In this document: piece by piece, positions 32,665-43,532 of the stretch | How positions within the stretch are numbered: position 1 is the stretch's first letter | How the letters are laid out: every line of letters begins with the position of its first letter | Source of the DNA: Platanthera guangdongensis | Taxonomy: Eukaryota; Streptophyta; Magnoliopsida; Asparagales; Orchidaceae | DNA: 64,000 nt | Assembly (NCBI GenBank): GCA_039583875.1 | Contig: CM077155.1 | Coordinates: 12,131,046-12,195,045 of the forward strand | Direction of reading: 5' to 3' | Translations under genes and position numbers: made by a program | Notes under the pieces: model-generated | The model's database searches: none | What the model was told of the DNA's origin: nothing | The model's input: only the letters and a program-made list of their open reading frames with translations

Positions 32665-34046
32665 TGTATAAACTACTTGCTGATACAGTGGTTCCAAGCG
32701 GGGCACTTATCTCTGAAGGCAAGAAGTATGACCAGGAGGAGCAGTCCAAGCTATGACATCATAGGCTTGGACATATTAGTGAGAAGGCGATGTCGATCGT
32801 GGCATCAAGTCAGATGGTGGATGGTGTGCCGATGTGCACCACGAGCTTTGGGTTCTGTGAGCACTGCCTACTTGGCAAGCAGCACCGGGTCAGCTTCCAT
32901 GGAACAGGTACGAGGGCAATGACAGTGCTGGATCTGATACATAGCGACGTGTTCGGGACGACTCAAGCTCCATCTCTCGGCATTGCTAGGTACTTTTTAT
33001 CTTTCACTAATATTTATTCACGATATTCCTGGAACTATTTTCTCAGGTCCAAGTCAGAGGTTCTAGATAGGTTCAAGGATTTCAAGAGCCTGGTGGAGAA
33101 CCAGTTGGAGAGAAAAGTGAAAGTCCTTCGTTCTGATAACGGAGGCGAGTACAGTTCTGATGCTTTTGAGTGGTACTATACTGAGCAGGGCATTGCTCGG
33201 CAGAAAACCACTCCCTACACCCCTGAGCAGAATGGAGTGTCGGAGAGGCTAAACCAGACATTGATGGAGAAGAGCAAGTGCATGCGCAGTTGGGCTGGTT
33301 TGGGGGCAGTGTTCTGGGCTGAAGCGGTGGCTACAGCCAACCATCTGAAGAACAGGTCCCCTACCTCTGTAATGAAGGGGTGTACCCCCTATGAAGCCAT
33401 TTTCAAGAAGAAGCCAAATCTGTCTTACGCTCGTGTGTTTGGGTGTGATGCCTATGTTCACATTCCAAAAGAGAAAAGGGGAAAGCTTGATATGAAGTTC
33501 GAGAAGTGCATCTTTGTGGGGTACAAAGAAGGCGTCAAGGGGTACAAGCTTTGGAACCCGGTGACCAGGACTGTGACGATCAGCAGAGATGTGGTGTTTT
33601 ATGAAGTCAGTCCACAGGTCAGCACACAAGCGGGGAAGTCAAGGGCTGCAGAGGAGGAAACAGTAGTCAGAAGCATAGAAGTTGATTCTCAGGTTGATTC
33701 TCAAGGGGCTACGACTGTTGGTGCTGAGTCTGATTCAGAATCAGATAATTTAGAGACGGTGAACATTGATGATGGATCAGAAGATGAGGTGACTGATGTC
33801 CCACTTCTGAGGCATTCAATGAGAGAAAGGAGGGCACCACTCCGGTACTCTCTTAGTGCAATTGGAGCACACTATTTCCTTAATATGCTTGGTGAAGAAC
33901 CCAATTCAGCCAGGGATGTAAGGTCAAGGGCTGATGCGAACCAGTGGGAGCTTGCGATAGTTGATGAGATGGATTCCTTGCGGAAGAATCAGACTTGGAG
34001 TCTGTGCAAGCTTTCAAAGGTAAGGAAGGCCATTGGGAGCAAATGA
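32665..34046 (+). pseudogene. Element E integrase, resumed after G
   Basis: After the GACAC duplication the E frame continues (LYKLLADTVVP). A TGA at about 32753-32755 replaces Trp before HHRLGHISEKAM, the zinc region, with CEHCLLGKQHRVSF completing it. Catalytic blocks: LDLIHSDVFG, RSDNGGEYSSDAF, and TPEQNGVSERLNQTL. The C-terminal part YARVFGCDAYVHIPKEKRGKLD and FVGYKEGVKGYKLW is typical of Copia. The frame ends at TGA 34044-34046 (expected Trp) just before RT. Confidence 0.9.
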
Positions 34047-35511
34047 GTCTTCAAGCAGTAGGTGAAGGCAGATGGCACCGTGGAGAAATACAAGGCAAGG
34101 TTGGTTGCAAAAGGTTTCTCCCAAGTTGAAGGCGTGGATTATGACGAGATTTTCTCGCCAGTTGCTAAGCTCACTTTGATCAGATTGGTTCTCTCTATTG
34201 CGGCAGCGCATGACTTGGAGGTTGAGCAAATGGATGTGAAGACGGCGTTTCTTCATGGAAATCTGGAGGAGGAGATATACATGAGGCAACCAGAGGGGTT
34301 TGAGACCAAGGGAAAAGAAAATTTGGTTTGCAAGCTGAAGAAGTCCCTTTATGGTCTTAAGCAATCACCGAGGATGTGGTATCAGAAGTTTGACACTTAC
34401 ATGATGGATGTGGGGTTTGAAAGGACAAATTCTGACCACTGTGTCTATCTCCAGAGGAATGTGGAGTATTTTACTTTCTTGACACTCTACGTAGATGATA
34501 TGCTACTCGTGGGGAATAGTGTCAAGATGATCCAACAAATCAAGAAAATGCTCTCTACCAAATTCGAAATGAAGGATTTGGGGCCAGCAAATGTGATCTT
34601 GGGAATGCAGATCTCCAAAGACCGTAGCAAGAAGAAGCTTTGGTTGGGATAGCAAAGGTATGTCGAAGAGGTGTTGAAAAAGTTCAACATGGCTGACTGC
34701 AAGCCAATCGGTGCTCCTATGCCTGTTGGGAGTAAGTTGTCTACTGAGATGTGTCCCATGACTCACGAAGAAATCGAGGACATGGCAAATGTTCCATATG
34801 CTAGTGCAGTGGGAAGTTTGATGTACGCCATGGTGTGCACTCGTCCTGACATAGCACATGCAATGGGGGTCCTGAGCCGGTATATGGCCAAACCTGGGAA
34901 GGAGCACTGGAATGCTATGAAGCGCGTTTTCAGGTATATTCGTGGTATCTCAAGTTATTCCATCTGTTTTGAAGGTACTGGTGAAGGAGGATCCCTAGAC
35001 GTGGTTGGCCACGTGGACTCAGATTGGGTAGGTGATCTATATAGCAGGAAATCCACCAGTGGATATGTCTTCACATTATTTGGTGGAGCTATCATTTGGA
35101 TGAGTTGACGACAAGGAGTGGTAGCACTCTCGTCGACGGAAGCGGAGTACATGGCTGTAACTCATGTTAGTAAGGAGGACATATGGCTGCGAAGGCTGTG
35201 CCTGGAGCTCGGTTTTGAGCAGGGTCCTGTGAAGATGTGGTGTGATAGCCAAGGGGCTATTCAGTTAGCCAAGAATCCGGCTTTCCATGCTAGGACTAAG
35301 CACATTGATATCCAATATCACTTCATCCGGGAGAAGGTGGAGAAGCAGGTGGTTCGATTGGAGAAAATCAATACTGCGTTGAATAGCTCTGATTTTCTAA
35401 CCAAGGCTATTCCTGTTGCAAAATTTGAATGGTGTGCAACAGCCGTGGGGTTGAAGAGGAAAGCTGAAGGAGCTTCCTTATTGTGTGAGAATTGTCCACC
35501 AAGTGTGAGAA
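34047..35511 (+). pseudogene. Element E reverse transcriptase and RNase H
   Basis: RT blocks: [57 protein letters not shown] and catalytic LYVDDMLLVGN. RNase H: DSDWVGDLYSRKSTSGY, STEAEYMAVTH and CDSQGAIQLAKNP. Stops at about 34060 (TAG), 34650 (TAG where Gln is expected) and 35106 (TGA where Trp is expected) break the frame, but length and order are complete to FLTKAIPVAKFEWCATAVGL. Confidence 0.9.
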
Positions 35512-36204
35512 TGTTGGAGTGGTGGAACACTTCTTGACCTCTTGTTTCTCACACCGGGTTAGCCCAAGTGAGCTTAGAGGAACAGGAGTGCGAAACTGTC
35601 GTTCCAAGGGTCATTCTCTGTCTGAGCATTCGACGATCTTCTAAGGCTGCCTGGAGATCGACGATTGTCGAACGCGGCCTGGCGATCGACGATCGTCGAA
35701 CGAGGCCTGGCGATCGACGATCGTCGAACGCGGCCTGGCGATCGACGATCGCTGTCTCGAACGCGGTTCGGCGTTCGACGATCGTCGAACGCGGCTTGGC
35801 GATCGACGATCGCTGTCTCTGGCTGTTTTTCACGGGGTATTTAAGTCCTGGTCACCGGGGGCTTAGGGTACGAAAAAAGGTGAACCAGAGGGCTGCTGTT
35901 ATTTTAGCGGATAACGGCTGGAGTTCTGGAAATTCATACGAAGGTGTGTTCGTGTAGGGATTTCTTCAGAAGGTGTTTCTTAACTATCTTGTCCAAACTA
36001 AGAGGTGCGAGGTAGGATCGGTTTGATCCTTGTAACTTTGTAATATGTACTTTGCTTTGGTAAATACGAGAAGGAATAAAGGAGGAAGGGGGAGAGGAAG
36101 TAGCCCACACTTGGGGTGAACCTCTGTATATCTTGGTGTTTTGTGTGTTTTTTGTTTGCAACTGGTACATCAACTTTCTCTTCTTGGCGCTCGGACTCTT
36201 TACC
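35512..36204 (+). repeat. Element E 3' LTR
   Basis: Matches the 5' LTR but is 29 bases shorter, mainly in the palindrome array (35627-35815). Its last base is C instead of A, so the terminal CA is lost; the inverted third copy at 63873 keeps the CA end. TATTTAAG at 35838-35845. Confidence 0.92.
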
Positions 36205-37186
36205 GCCAATTGAATGGCATAGCTTAATAACATACTCATTCTACTGTGATGGCCCGCTCAAGCCATCCAGCACTGCTCCACACCAAGACCCAAGGACTCC
36301 TTGAGTTCTGCACTCACGAAATCCCACATCATTCTAACTTTCTAAGGCACTAGCGCCATCAATAACCAACGCCTAAAAAAGGCACTGTCTTAACTTTTGA
36401 TAAGAAAGGATACCAAGTCTTTCTATGCTTCCATGCAAGAATGGACACCAAGTCCTTCCCAGATTGTAGGACAAGGGGGGGAAAATAACCCTCCATGTCA
36501 TGTCCAAAAATCTGCCAACAGCACTAATGCCCCACGGTAACAGCTCAAGCTAACACACAACATCATACTTACGTGTTAATACAAGGGAGAACGTGAAAAG
36601 CAACACACTTCATTACCAACACAGCACACAAAGCATAAAGAAGCAGGATGTTCATGCAATGTGTCGCAGGAACCACTTAAAGTGCAAGGGACGTGCATAA
36701 GCAATCAATTGCACGACTCACAGTTTTGGAATCCACCGCGAAACCTTTAACTTGCAAAGCAGACATGAGTGGCGTAAAGTGATCAATGCAAGAATCCGGG
36801 TCTTACAGAAATGTCTTCTCACCCCAAAAACAAAACAAAAAATGAAAAAGCTCCTTACGACAAACACTTGGTTAAAGAATCCAAAGTACACGACCCCAAG
36901 GAAAAAGAACCAGGGACAAAAAATTTTGAACTTGTAGCTTCGCGAATCATGACCCGCAAAATTTTGGGTGCATTTGATGGGTTTCCCTCTGCATTTTCTA
37001 AGTCCAACCAGGAAGATTTCAACCTAGAACTCAAAGGCGAGCCAACACAACCAAACGAGTTGTGTGTATAAAGCTGCACTCACCCAGAGACCCAGAAGCG
37101 CCCCGGAAGGAGGGCAATGCCATGTGCGCACGGACGAGCAAGTGACAAGCATGTACCCGCATAAATGGTGCGCACACATGGGTAAC
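36205..37186 (+). repeat. Repeat A copy 2, fragment 3
   Basis: Starts with the duplicated GCCAA, matches A1 about 3411-4407, and ends with GTAAC (37182-37186), the target duplication of element B. Confidence 0.88.
36811..37071 (+). CDS. Hypothetical frame in repeat A (86 aa)
   Basis: Reads KNEKAPYDKHLVKES...EPGTKNFELVASRIM. The same frame is open in the inverted copy (minus strand, 62883-63263), with very similar residues, but in A1 the matching stretch (about 4070-4290) has several stops. No family recognised. Because the two open copies derive from one duplication, conservation is weak evidence. Confidence 0.25.
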   Translation: MSSHPKNKTKNEKAPYDKHLVKESKVHDPKEKEPGTKNFELVASRIMTRKILGAFDGFPSAFSKSNQEDFNLELKGEPTQPNELCV

Positions 37187-38959
37187 TGATGGAGAATTTA
37201 ATAGTTTTAAAAGTATTAAAAACTATAATCTCGAAATAGGCAAGTTTATATATCGAAATATAGTATAGGAATTGTCGTATTTAGACTCGGGGACTGTTGA
37301 GTACTCCTACTCACCCAAATTAATATTATTTTATCTAAATACAAAGAGAGATTAAATTAAACTAAATGAAAGAAAATAAATTAAAAACTGGCACTTGATC
37401 TAAACTCACCTTGAATTAAAATAAACACTTTATGAAAGCCAAGCTCTAAATTAACTACTTCTACCGTGAGGTTCCTAAAATACAAAAGCATCTTTCTCGA
37501 TCTCGTGTTTTTGACTAACCTTAGGTTCGTCGATTAAGACTCCTCGGCCAGTCGAAACCCCTAAGCTTGCTTTAAGCGGTGAACCCGCTATTGGATTTGA
37601 TTCTAATCCGGCGGATTTATGTAGTCCTCTCTCGAGGAGTGCATGCAACTCCTTTTATCTTTGAGCGATCTACTCGTGTCTACAACCTCTCGGTCATTTA
37701 AGATACGGATCTAGTATCAAAGAACATATTCACGAAATATGAATTCGACACAAAATAAATCAAATATAGATCAATAGTGATAAATAAAGTGTTTTGACAT
37801 AAAGAGTTTTCTTCACTTTCAAAGTTCATCATTATCAAGTGCTAATGAAATTAGCTACTTGACATGATGTAAAACTTACATGAAGAGAAAGGAAATACAT
37901 AATTGCTAAAAGGAAATTAATTGAAATTGAAAATAACATAAAGCAAAACTATTATATGTAAAAGAGAAGTACATGAAAGAAATGCATAAAAAGAGAAAAC
38001 TAATCTACCGAACTACTCCAAAATGCATGCCTAGATGCCTCTCTAGATTCCCCCAAGCTCCTGACTTTCTCTGGAATTTATAGGCATTTTTCTAGAAGGT
38101 CGTGCCCCTAGGTGACGCCCGTAACCTAGGGCGTGTAAGACTCGGAACCGCTGTCTTGAAAGTCGGGAACGTTGGAGAAAAACCGCCAAAATTTCCGTTC
38201 TGCTGGTCACATCCCTAGGTCACGCCCGTGACCTAGGGCGTTTCTATACTCTTACTGGAAACGGAGGGAACTGGAAACTGCAGGAATTAACTCTGGCAGT
38301 TATTGAAGGGTCACGCCCATAGGTCATGCCCGTGAACTAGGGTGTGTCTATACTGTTACTGGAAACGGCGGGAACTCGAAACGGCAGGAACTCAAAACGG
38401 GGGGAAATAATTTTGGCTGTTGCTGGACGTCACGCCCCTAGGTCAAGCCCATGACCTAGGGAGTGTAAGCTTAAACATTCTGCAAAGAAATGTTGATTGA
38501 TGACTGAGTAACGCCGGGGAGTCACGGCCATGGTCACACCCGTGACCAGTAGGTCACGTCCATGTCCTGGGATTGTAACCCATAACCGGTGTGCGTTGTG
38601 AAACTGGAGTTCCTTTTGGCGGCACGCCCCGTGTAGGATGGTCACGCCCAATGTCGCGCCCGTGACATTGGGGCGTGTAACTTTAATTGATGTGCAATGG
38701 CAGTAGAACAACACCTAGAGGTCACGACCCGTGACTATGGTCACGCCCGTGACAGGACCGTGTACTAGGGAAAAATTCAGCTTTTCTCCAGATTTTCTCC
38801 GGATCAATTCTGTCAGCTCCAAATTGCTATTAGCAGCACATATTGACCTGAAATAAGAAAACAAAGGAATTAATACAAATATTAATAAAAACTAAATAGA
38901 AACCTAACTATTTATTAAATAAAAAGTATATAAAAACTACTATAAATAATGACTTATCA
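37187..38959 (-). repeat. Element B 3' LTR
   Basis: 1773 bases. Minus-strand TATAAATT at 38075-38082 follows the palindrome array at 38098-38765. It shares private details (GAGTACTCCTACTCACCC) with the inverted LTR at 62860-61724, not with its partner 41761-43532. Confidence 0.9.
38098..38765. repeat. GGTCACGCCCGTGACC palindrome array in B 3' LTR
   Basis: Repeated blocks of CCTAGGTCACGCCCGTGACC followed by TAGGGCGTGT, with the 16-base palindrome GGTCACGCCCGTGACC as core. On the minus strand it lies immediately upstream of the TATA box. Confidence 0.88.
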
Positions 38960-38974
38960 AATACCCTCATACTT
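38960..38974 (-). other. Element B polypurine tract
   Basis: Minus strand AAGTATGAGGGTATT next to the 3' LTR; the inverted copy has AAGTATGGGGGTATT at 51088-51102. Confidence 0.8.
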
Positions 38975-40456
38975 AAGTTTTTGCTATTCTAGAGCAAAAC
39001 TATTAGAGTACTTATAAGAAATTAATATAATTTTATTAAACTAAAAATTTATTAAATCAAAAGAAAGTTAAAAAATTAACTTTAGGTATTCAAATTTTTA
39101 AGTCTTAAAATATGAAAGTAAAATGTGAAGGGCTAAATATTTAGCAAAGTTTTCTCTATAAATTATTTGAAACTCAAAATTAAGTATTTAGCAAATAAAG
39201 TTAGATTAAAAATTATTAACACTTTTTTCACTAAAAAGAAACTTAAAGGAAAATTAAAACTACTACTTATGCGCTCTTAAAATTTTAATTTAATTTTTAA
39301 TCAATTATATTGGGTATTGGATTTTGAGAATAAGGAAATTGAAGAAATCTTAGATTTGGGGGGATGAATTGTATCCTCTCACCCCGCATAATTTTTTTTC
39401 TTTTAGATATTTGCATATGTTTATCAAGAAAATGATGAATTGTATTCTCTCATTTTCTATGACATATGAACAAATATTTTTTTCTCTTCAAATAAAAAAA
39501 ATTGCTTAGGAGTAATGAATTTTATTCTCTTACTTCATCTTTTTTTTGGGGTTGTATATGTGTACCAAGAAATACTTGATTCCCATGACATATGATCTAA
39601 CAAAATAAAAGTAAAAATTGCATGTGTACCAAGTGATAATGAATTTTTTCCTCTTATCCCTATGACACATGATCTAACAAGAAAAATTAAAAACAAGGGA
39701 AGGCTAAACAAAATTTAGATTAAATTAAAATAATTAGAGAGCAACTATAGTAAATTAAAATTTCCTAAGAATCTTTAAGCATAAGTGATTATAATGTGAA
39801 ATCTAAAAATTATTTAACTAAGCACTATAAAATTGAAACTAATTTGAATTAGAGAGACAAAGTGTTAAATAGATTACTCTAAACAAATTTAATTCGTAAA
39901 GTATTTCTCAAAATTAAATCTAACTAACAATGATAAAATCAAAAAATTATAAAATCAAAAATTATAAAAAGTATTATAAATTACCTCAAAATTATTTTCC
40001 GAAAATCACAAAAAATTAAGTTGGGATTTATTATAGTTTTGATTTTTTATAAATAAAATCCTCATTTTTTGTTATTCTTGGACTTCCTGAGGGCTACCCA
40101 GTGACGGGTTCACAAGATACTATGCGATTTTGTGGGATGAAAGCCCAACACGGCCCTTTCTAATAAATTAATTTTTGATATTCTATATTTTTTGTATTTT
40201 TGATTTAAAAAGAAAACAATTTTTTTAAAAAATTTTAAAGGTTTTTTCATTTTTTTGGATTTTTAAATAAAGGCAATAAATGAGAATCCTCCCATACTTA
40301 AAAATAAACATTATAACCAATGTTTATAAGCCAAGTAGGAGGGAGAAAGAAAAAGAAATAAAATGCATTGAAATTTAAATTGCAAGAAAAGAAAGATAAG
40401 CAAGGGGTGTCTCCGAAAAGCGCTTTTCTTTTTCCCGTCTTTAAGCTGGACGGTGT
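38975..40456 (-). other. AT-rich non-coding internal region of element B
   Basis: No open frame of note. Repeated phrases on the plus strand such as GATGAATTGTATTCTCTCA (near 39364, 39430, 39517) and a more GC-rich island at about 40080-40160 (GACTTCCTGAGGGCTACCCA) are shared with the inverted copy at 49920-50000. Confidence 0.7.
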
Positions 40457-40459
40457 TGG

Positions 40460-41590
40460 TTAGGAAAAAGGGAAATAAAAAATTAGGTGTAAGGGCAACT
40501 CCCTAAATTCCCGCTTGGGTGAATACGCCGAAGACGCTCGCCCAGCTAATCCTCCGCTTGCTTGTGTATTTTTCGTCTTTGAATGGTGGACTTGAGAATG
40601 TGGATTCAAATCACTAATACATAACTGAGGTGATTTGAATCTTTGTAGATGAGCAGCAAATGGGTCGGGGACTACGTTTGATTGCAACGTCTGAACTTAT
40701 TTCTGTAAATTGTTAGTTGAAGAAAAATCGAGAAGAAACGTGTAAGAAAAATTTTCGCAAGGAGGAGGCTCTTGCGAAATTAGAAGATTAAGCTCCAGTT
40801 GTTTATTTTCTAAAGTAAAGTTATTATTTGAATTTTCTTTTATAAAATTATTAGGCACAAAATTTTCATGAATCTGAATTCCTAAATATTTATAAGTGAT
40901 AATTGGAAATTCATGATAAGAAGGAAAATCAGGAGAAATAGGAAAAGAAACGTGTTCTTCTTCTATTTCACCAGGAGTGCCCATAATTTTAATAAACTCT
41001 TGAAATAATAATTGTTCTTCTTATTTGGAATAAGACACTAAGGAGGTACATGAGAATTCATGTTCCGCCATAGATGAAGTATTCGAAGAAGAAGAAGAAT
41101 TATTAGAACACGTATTAATCAGAGCTAGATTTTGGGGAGGAGAAAATTGTGTATGAAAAAGTTCCCCAAAATTAGAAGACTCAATTAGAGGTGCGGAAAA
41201 AAAAGAACAAGAATTCAAATCTAAATAATTATTCTCGTTACTCGGGGATTTTTTTGGTTGATCTTGCCAACAAGAAGTAGCATCCGAATGTAAAGAACAA
41301 TTATTCAAATCAGAAAAAGTGTTCTCGTGAAGACTTGAAAAAGTATTTTCGTAAATATTATTTAAATTGAAAAAATTATTTTCATGAAAATATGAAGAAG
41401 ATTTAGCATTAAAGTGAGAATAATTATTAATTGCAAAAATATTTTCATAATAAAATTGTTGATAATGATAATAATAATTATCACTTTAATGAGAAGCACC
41501 ACAATAATAACAAGAAATTAAGCACTGCCTTGCGTCTTGCAAAAAATTAATTTTATGTGTAAGCTCGGCAACCTTAGCGGCCAATTGAGA
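40460..41590 (-). pseudogene. Element B gag-like C-terminal fragment
   Basis: On the minus strand one frame runs from about 41590 through SQLAAKVAELTHKINFL and CYYCGAS (a partial zinc knuckle) to an Asn/Ser-rich part and then GEIEEEHVSFPIS, YKYLGIQIHENFVP, SDLNPHSQVHHSK. It is broken by stops at about 41018-41020 (Glu in the inverted copy) and 40694-40696. A knuckle next to a coiled-coil suggests the end of an Athila-type gag. The rest is unrecognised. Confidence 0.5.
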
Positions 41591-41736
41591 TATTTTTTTT
41601 TGTAAAAAGAAAAATTAAATAACCTGTACTTAATAGAAATGAATTTGAAAAAGAAAATTCAAAATAGAAATGGAGGTGGAGAACGAGAATGATAAAAGTA
41701 ATAAAATCTACGCTTTCAAAATATCAACAAAATAAT

Positions 41737-41754
41737 TCCCCGACAATGGCGCCA
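41737..41754 (-). other. Element B primer binding site (tRNA-Asp)
   Basis: Minus strand TGGCGCCATTGTCGGGGA, two changes from the complement of the 3' end of plant tRNA-Asp as I know it. It lies six bases from the 5' LTR. Confidence 0.8.
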
Positions 41755-41760
41755 AAAACT

Positions 41761-43532
41761 TGATGGAGAATTTTAATAGTTTTATAAATATTTCAAACTA
41801 TAATCTCGAAATAGGCAAGTGTACCTATCAAAATATAGTATATAAATTGTTGTATTTAGACTCGGGAACTATTGAGTACTACTCACGCAAATTAATATTA
41901 TTTTATCTAAATAGAAAAAGAGATTAAATTAAACTTAATGAAAGAAAATAAATTAAAAACTAGCACTTGATCTAAACTCACCTTGAATTAAAATAAACTC
42001 TTTATGAAAGCCAAGCTCTAAATTAAATACTTCGACCGTGGAGGTTCGTAAAATACAAAAGCATCTCTCTCAAGCTCATGCTTTTGACTAACCTTAGGTT
42101 GATCAATTAAGACCCCTCGGCCAGTCGAAACTCCTTAGCTTGCTTTAAGCGGTGAACACCGCTATTGGATTTGACTCCAGTCCGACGGATTTATGTCATC
42201 CTCTCTCGAGGATTGCACGCAACTCCTTTTATCTTTGAGCGATGTACTCTTATCTGCAACCTCTCAGTCATTTAAGATATGGATCTAGAATCGAAGAACA
42301 TATCTGTGAAATATGAATTCGACACAAAATAAATCAAAGATAAATCTATAGTGATGAATAAAGAGTTTTGACAAAAAGAGTTTTATTCACTTTCAAAGTT
42401 CATCATGATCAAGTGCTGATGAAATTAGCTACTTGACATGATATAAAACTTACATGAAGAGAAAGGAAAGTAAGATATAATAGATAAAAGGAAATTACTT
42501 GAAATTGAAAATAACTTAAAGCAAAACCATTCTTTGTAAAAGAGAAGTATATGAAAGAAATGCATAAAAATAGAAAACTAAGCTACTGAACTACTCCTAA
42601 ATGCCTGCTTAGATGCCTCTCCAGATGCAACCAAGATCCTTGCTTTCTCTGGAATTTATAGGCATTTTTTTGGAAGGTCACGCCCCTAGGTCATGGCTGT
42701 GACCTAGGGCGTGTAATGATCGGAACTGATGTCTTGAAAGCACGGGAACGTTGGAGAAAAACCGCCAAAATTGTCGTTATGTGGGTCATGCACCTAGGTC
42801 ACGCCCGCGACCTAGGGCGTGTCTATACTGTTACTAGAAACGACGGTAACTGGAAATGGCAGGAGTTAACTCTGGCAGTTTTTAAAGGGTCATACCCCTA
42901 GGTCACGACCGTGACCTAGGGCGTGTCTATACTGTTACTGGAAACTACGGGAACTCGAAATGACGGGAAATAATTCTGGTTGTTACTGGAAGTCACGCCC
43001 CTAGGTCACGCCATGACCTAGGACGTGTAAGCTTGAACGTTCTGCAACGAAATGTTGATTGATGACTGAGTAACGCCGGGGAGTCAAGCCCATGGTCACG
43101 CCCGTGACCAGTAGGTCACGGCAGTTTCCAGGGCATGTAACCCATAACCGACGTGCGTTGTGAAACTGAAGCTCCTTCTGGCGGCACGACCCGTGTAGGA
43201 TGGTCACGCCTAAAGTCACGCCCGTGACATTGGGTCGTGTAACTTTAATTGACATGGAATGGCGGTGGAATAGCACCTTGAGGTCACGACCTGTGACTAT
43301 GGTCACGCCCCCTTGTCAAGCCCGTGACAGGGGCGTGTACTATGGAAAAATTCGACTTTTCTCCAGATTTTCTCCTAATCAATTCTGTCAGCTACAAATT
43401 GCTATTATCAGCTCATATTGAACTGAAATAACAAAAAAGGAATCAATACAAATATTAATAAAAACTAAATAGAAACCTAACTATTTATTAAGTAAAAACT
43501 ATATAAAAACTACTATAAATAATGAATTATCA
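41761..43532 (-). repeat. Element B 5' LTR
   Basis: 1772 bases with the same palindrome array (42677-43340) and minus-strand TATAAATT at 42653-42660. Partner of 37187-38959 with clear divergence. Confidence 0.9.

Larger units (their letters stand above)
17548..36204 (+). mobile_element. Element E: Copia (Tork/Tnt1-like) retrotransposon, split by element G
   Basis: LTRs at 17548-18269 and 35512-36204 begin TGTTGGAGTGG; the 5' copy ends TTTACA and the 3' copy TTTACC. PBS, gag, protease, integrase, RT and RNase H follow in Copia order. Target duplication GCCAA. Element G (19481-32659) lies between protease and integrase. Several in-frame stops, mostly explained by C-to-T or G-to-A changes, show it is dead. 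The Tork/Tnt1 assignment rests on the gag and pol phrasing and is tentative. Confidence 0.9.
36061..41449 (+). repeat. Left arm of a large inverted duplication
   Basis: Part of the E 3' LTR, repeat A fragment 3 and the left part of element B match, on the opposite strand and in the same order, 48635-64000 once element D is removed. By eye identity is in the low to mid 90s percent. The arm extends past the window edge on its partner side. Confidence 0.88.
37187..43532 (-). mobile_element. Element B: non-autonomous LTR retrotransposon with tRNA-Asp PBS
   Basis: LTRs 37187-38959 and 41761-43532 run TGATGGAGAA...TTATCA in plus orientation. Target duplication GTAAC is perfect (37182-37186 and 43533-43537). 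The 2.8-kb internal part carries a tRNA-Asp PBS, a broken gag-like frame with one Cys-rich knuckle, and a long AT-rich non-coding stretch; no protease, integrase or RT. The PBS type is that of Athila/Tat-group Gypsy elements, so it is likely a deletion derivative of that group. Confidence 0.88.
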
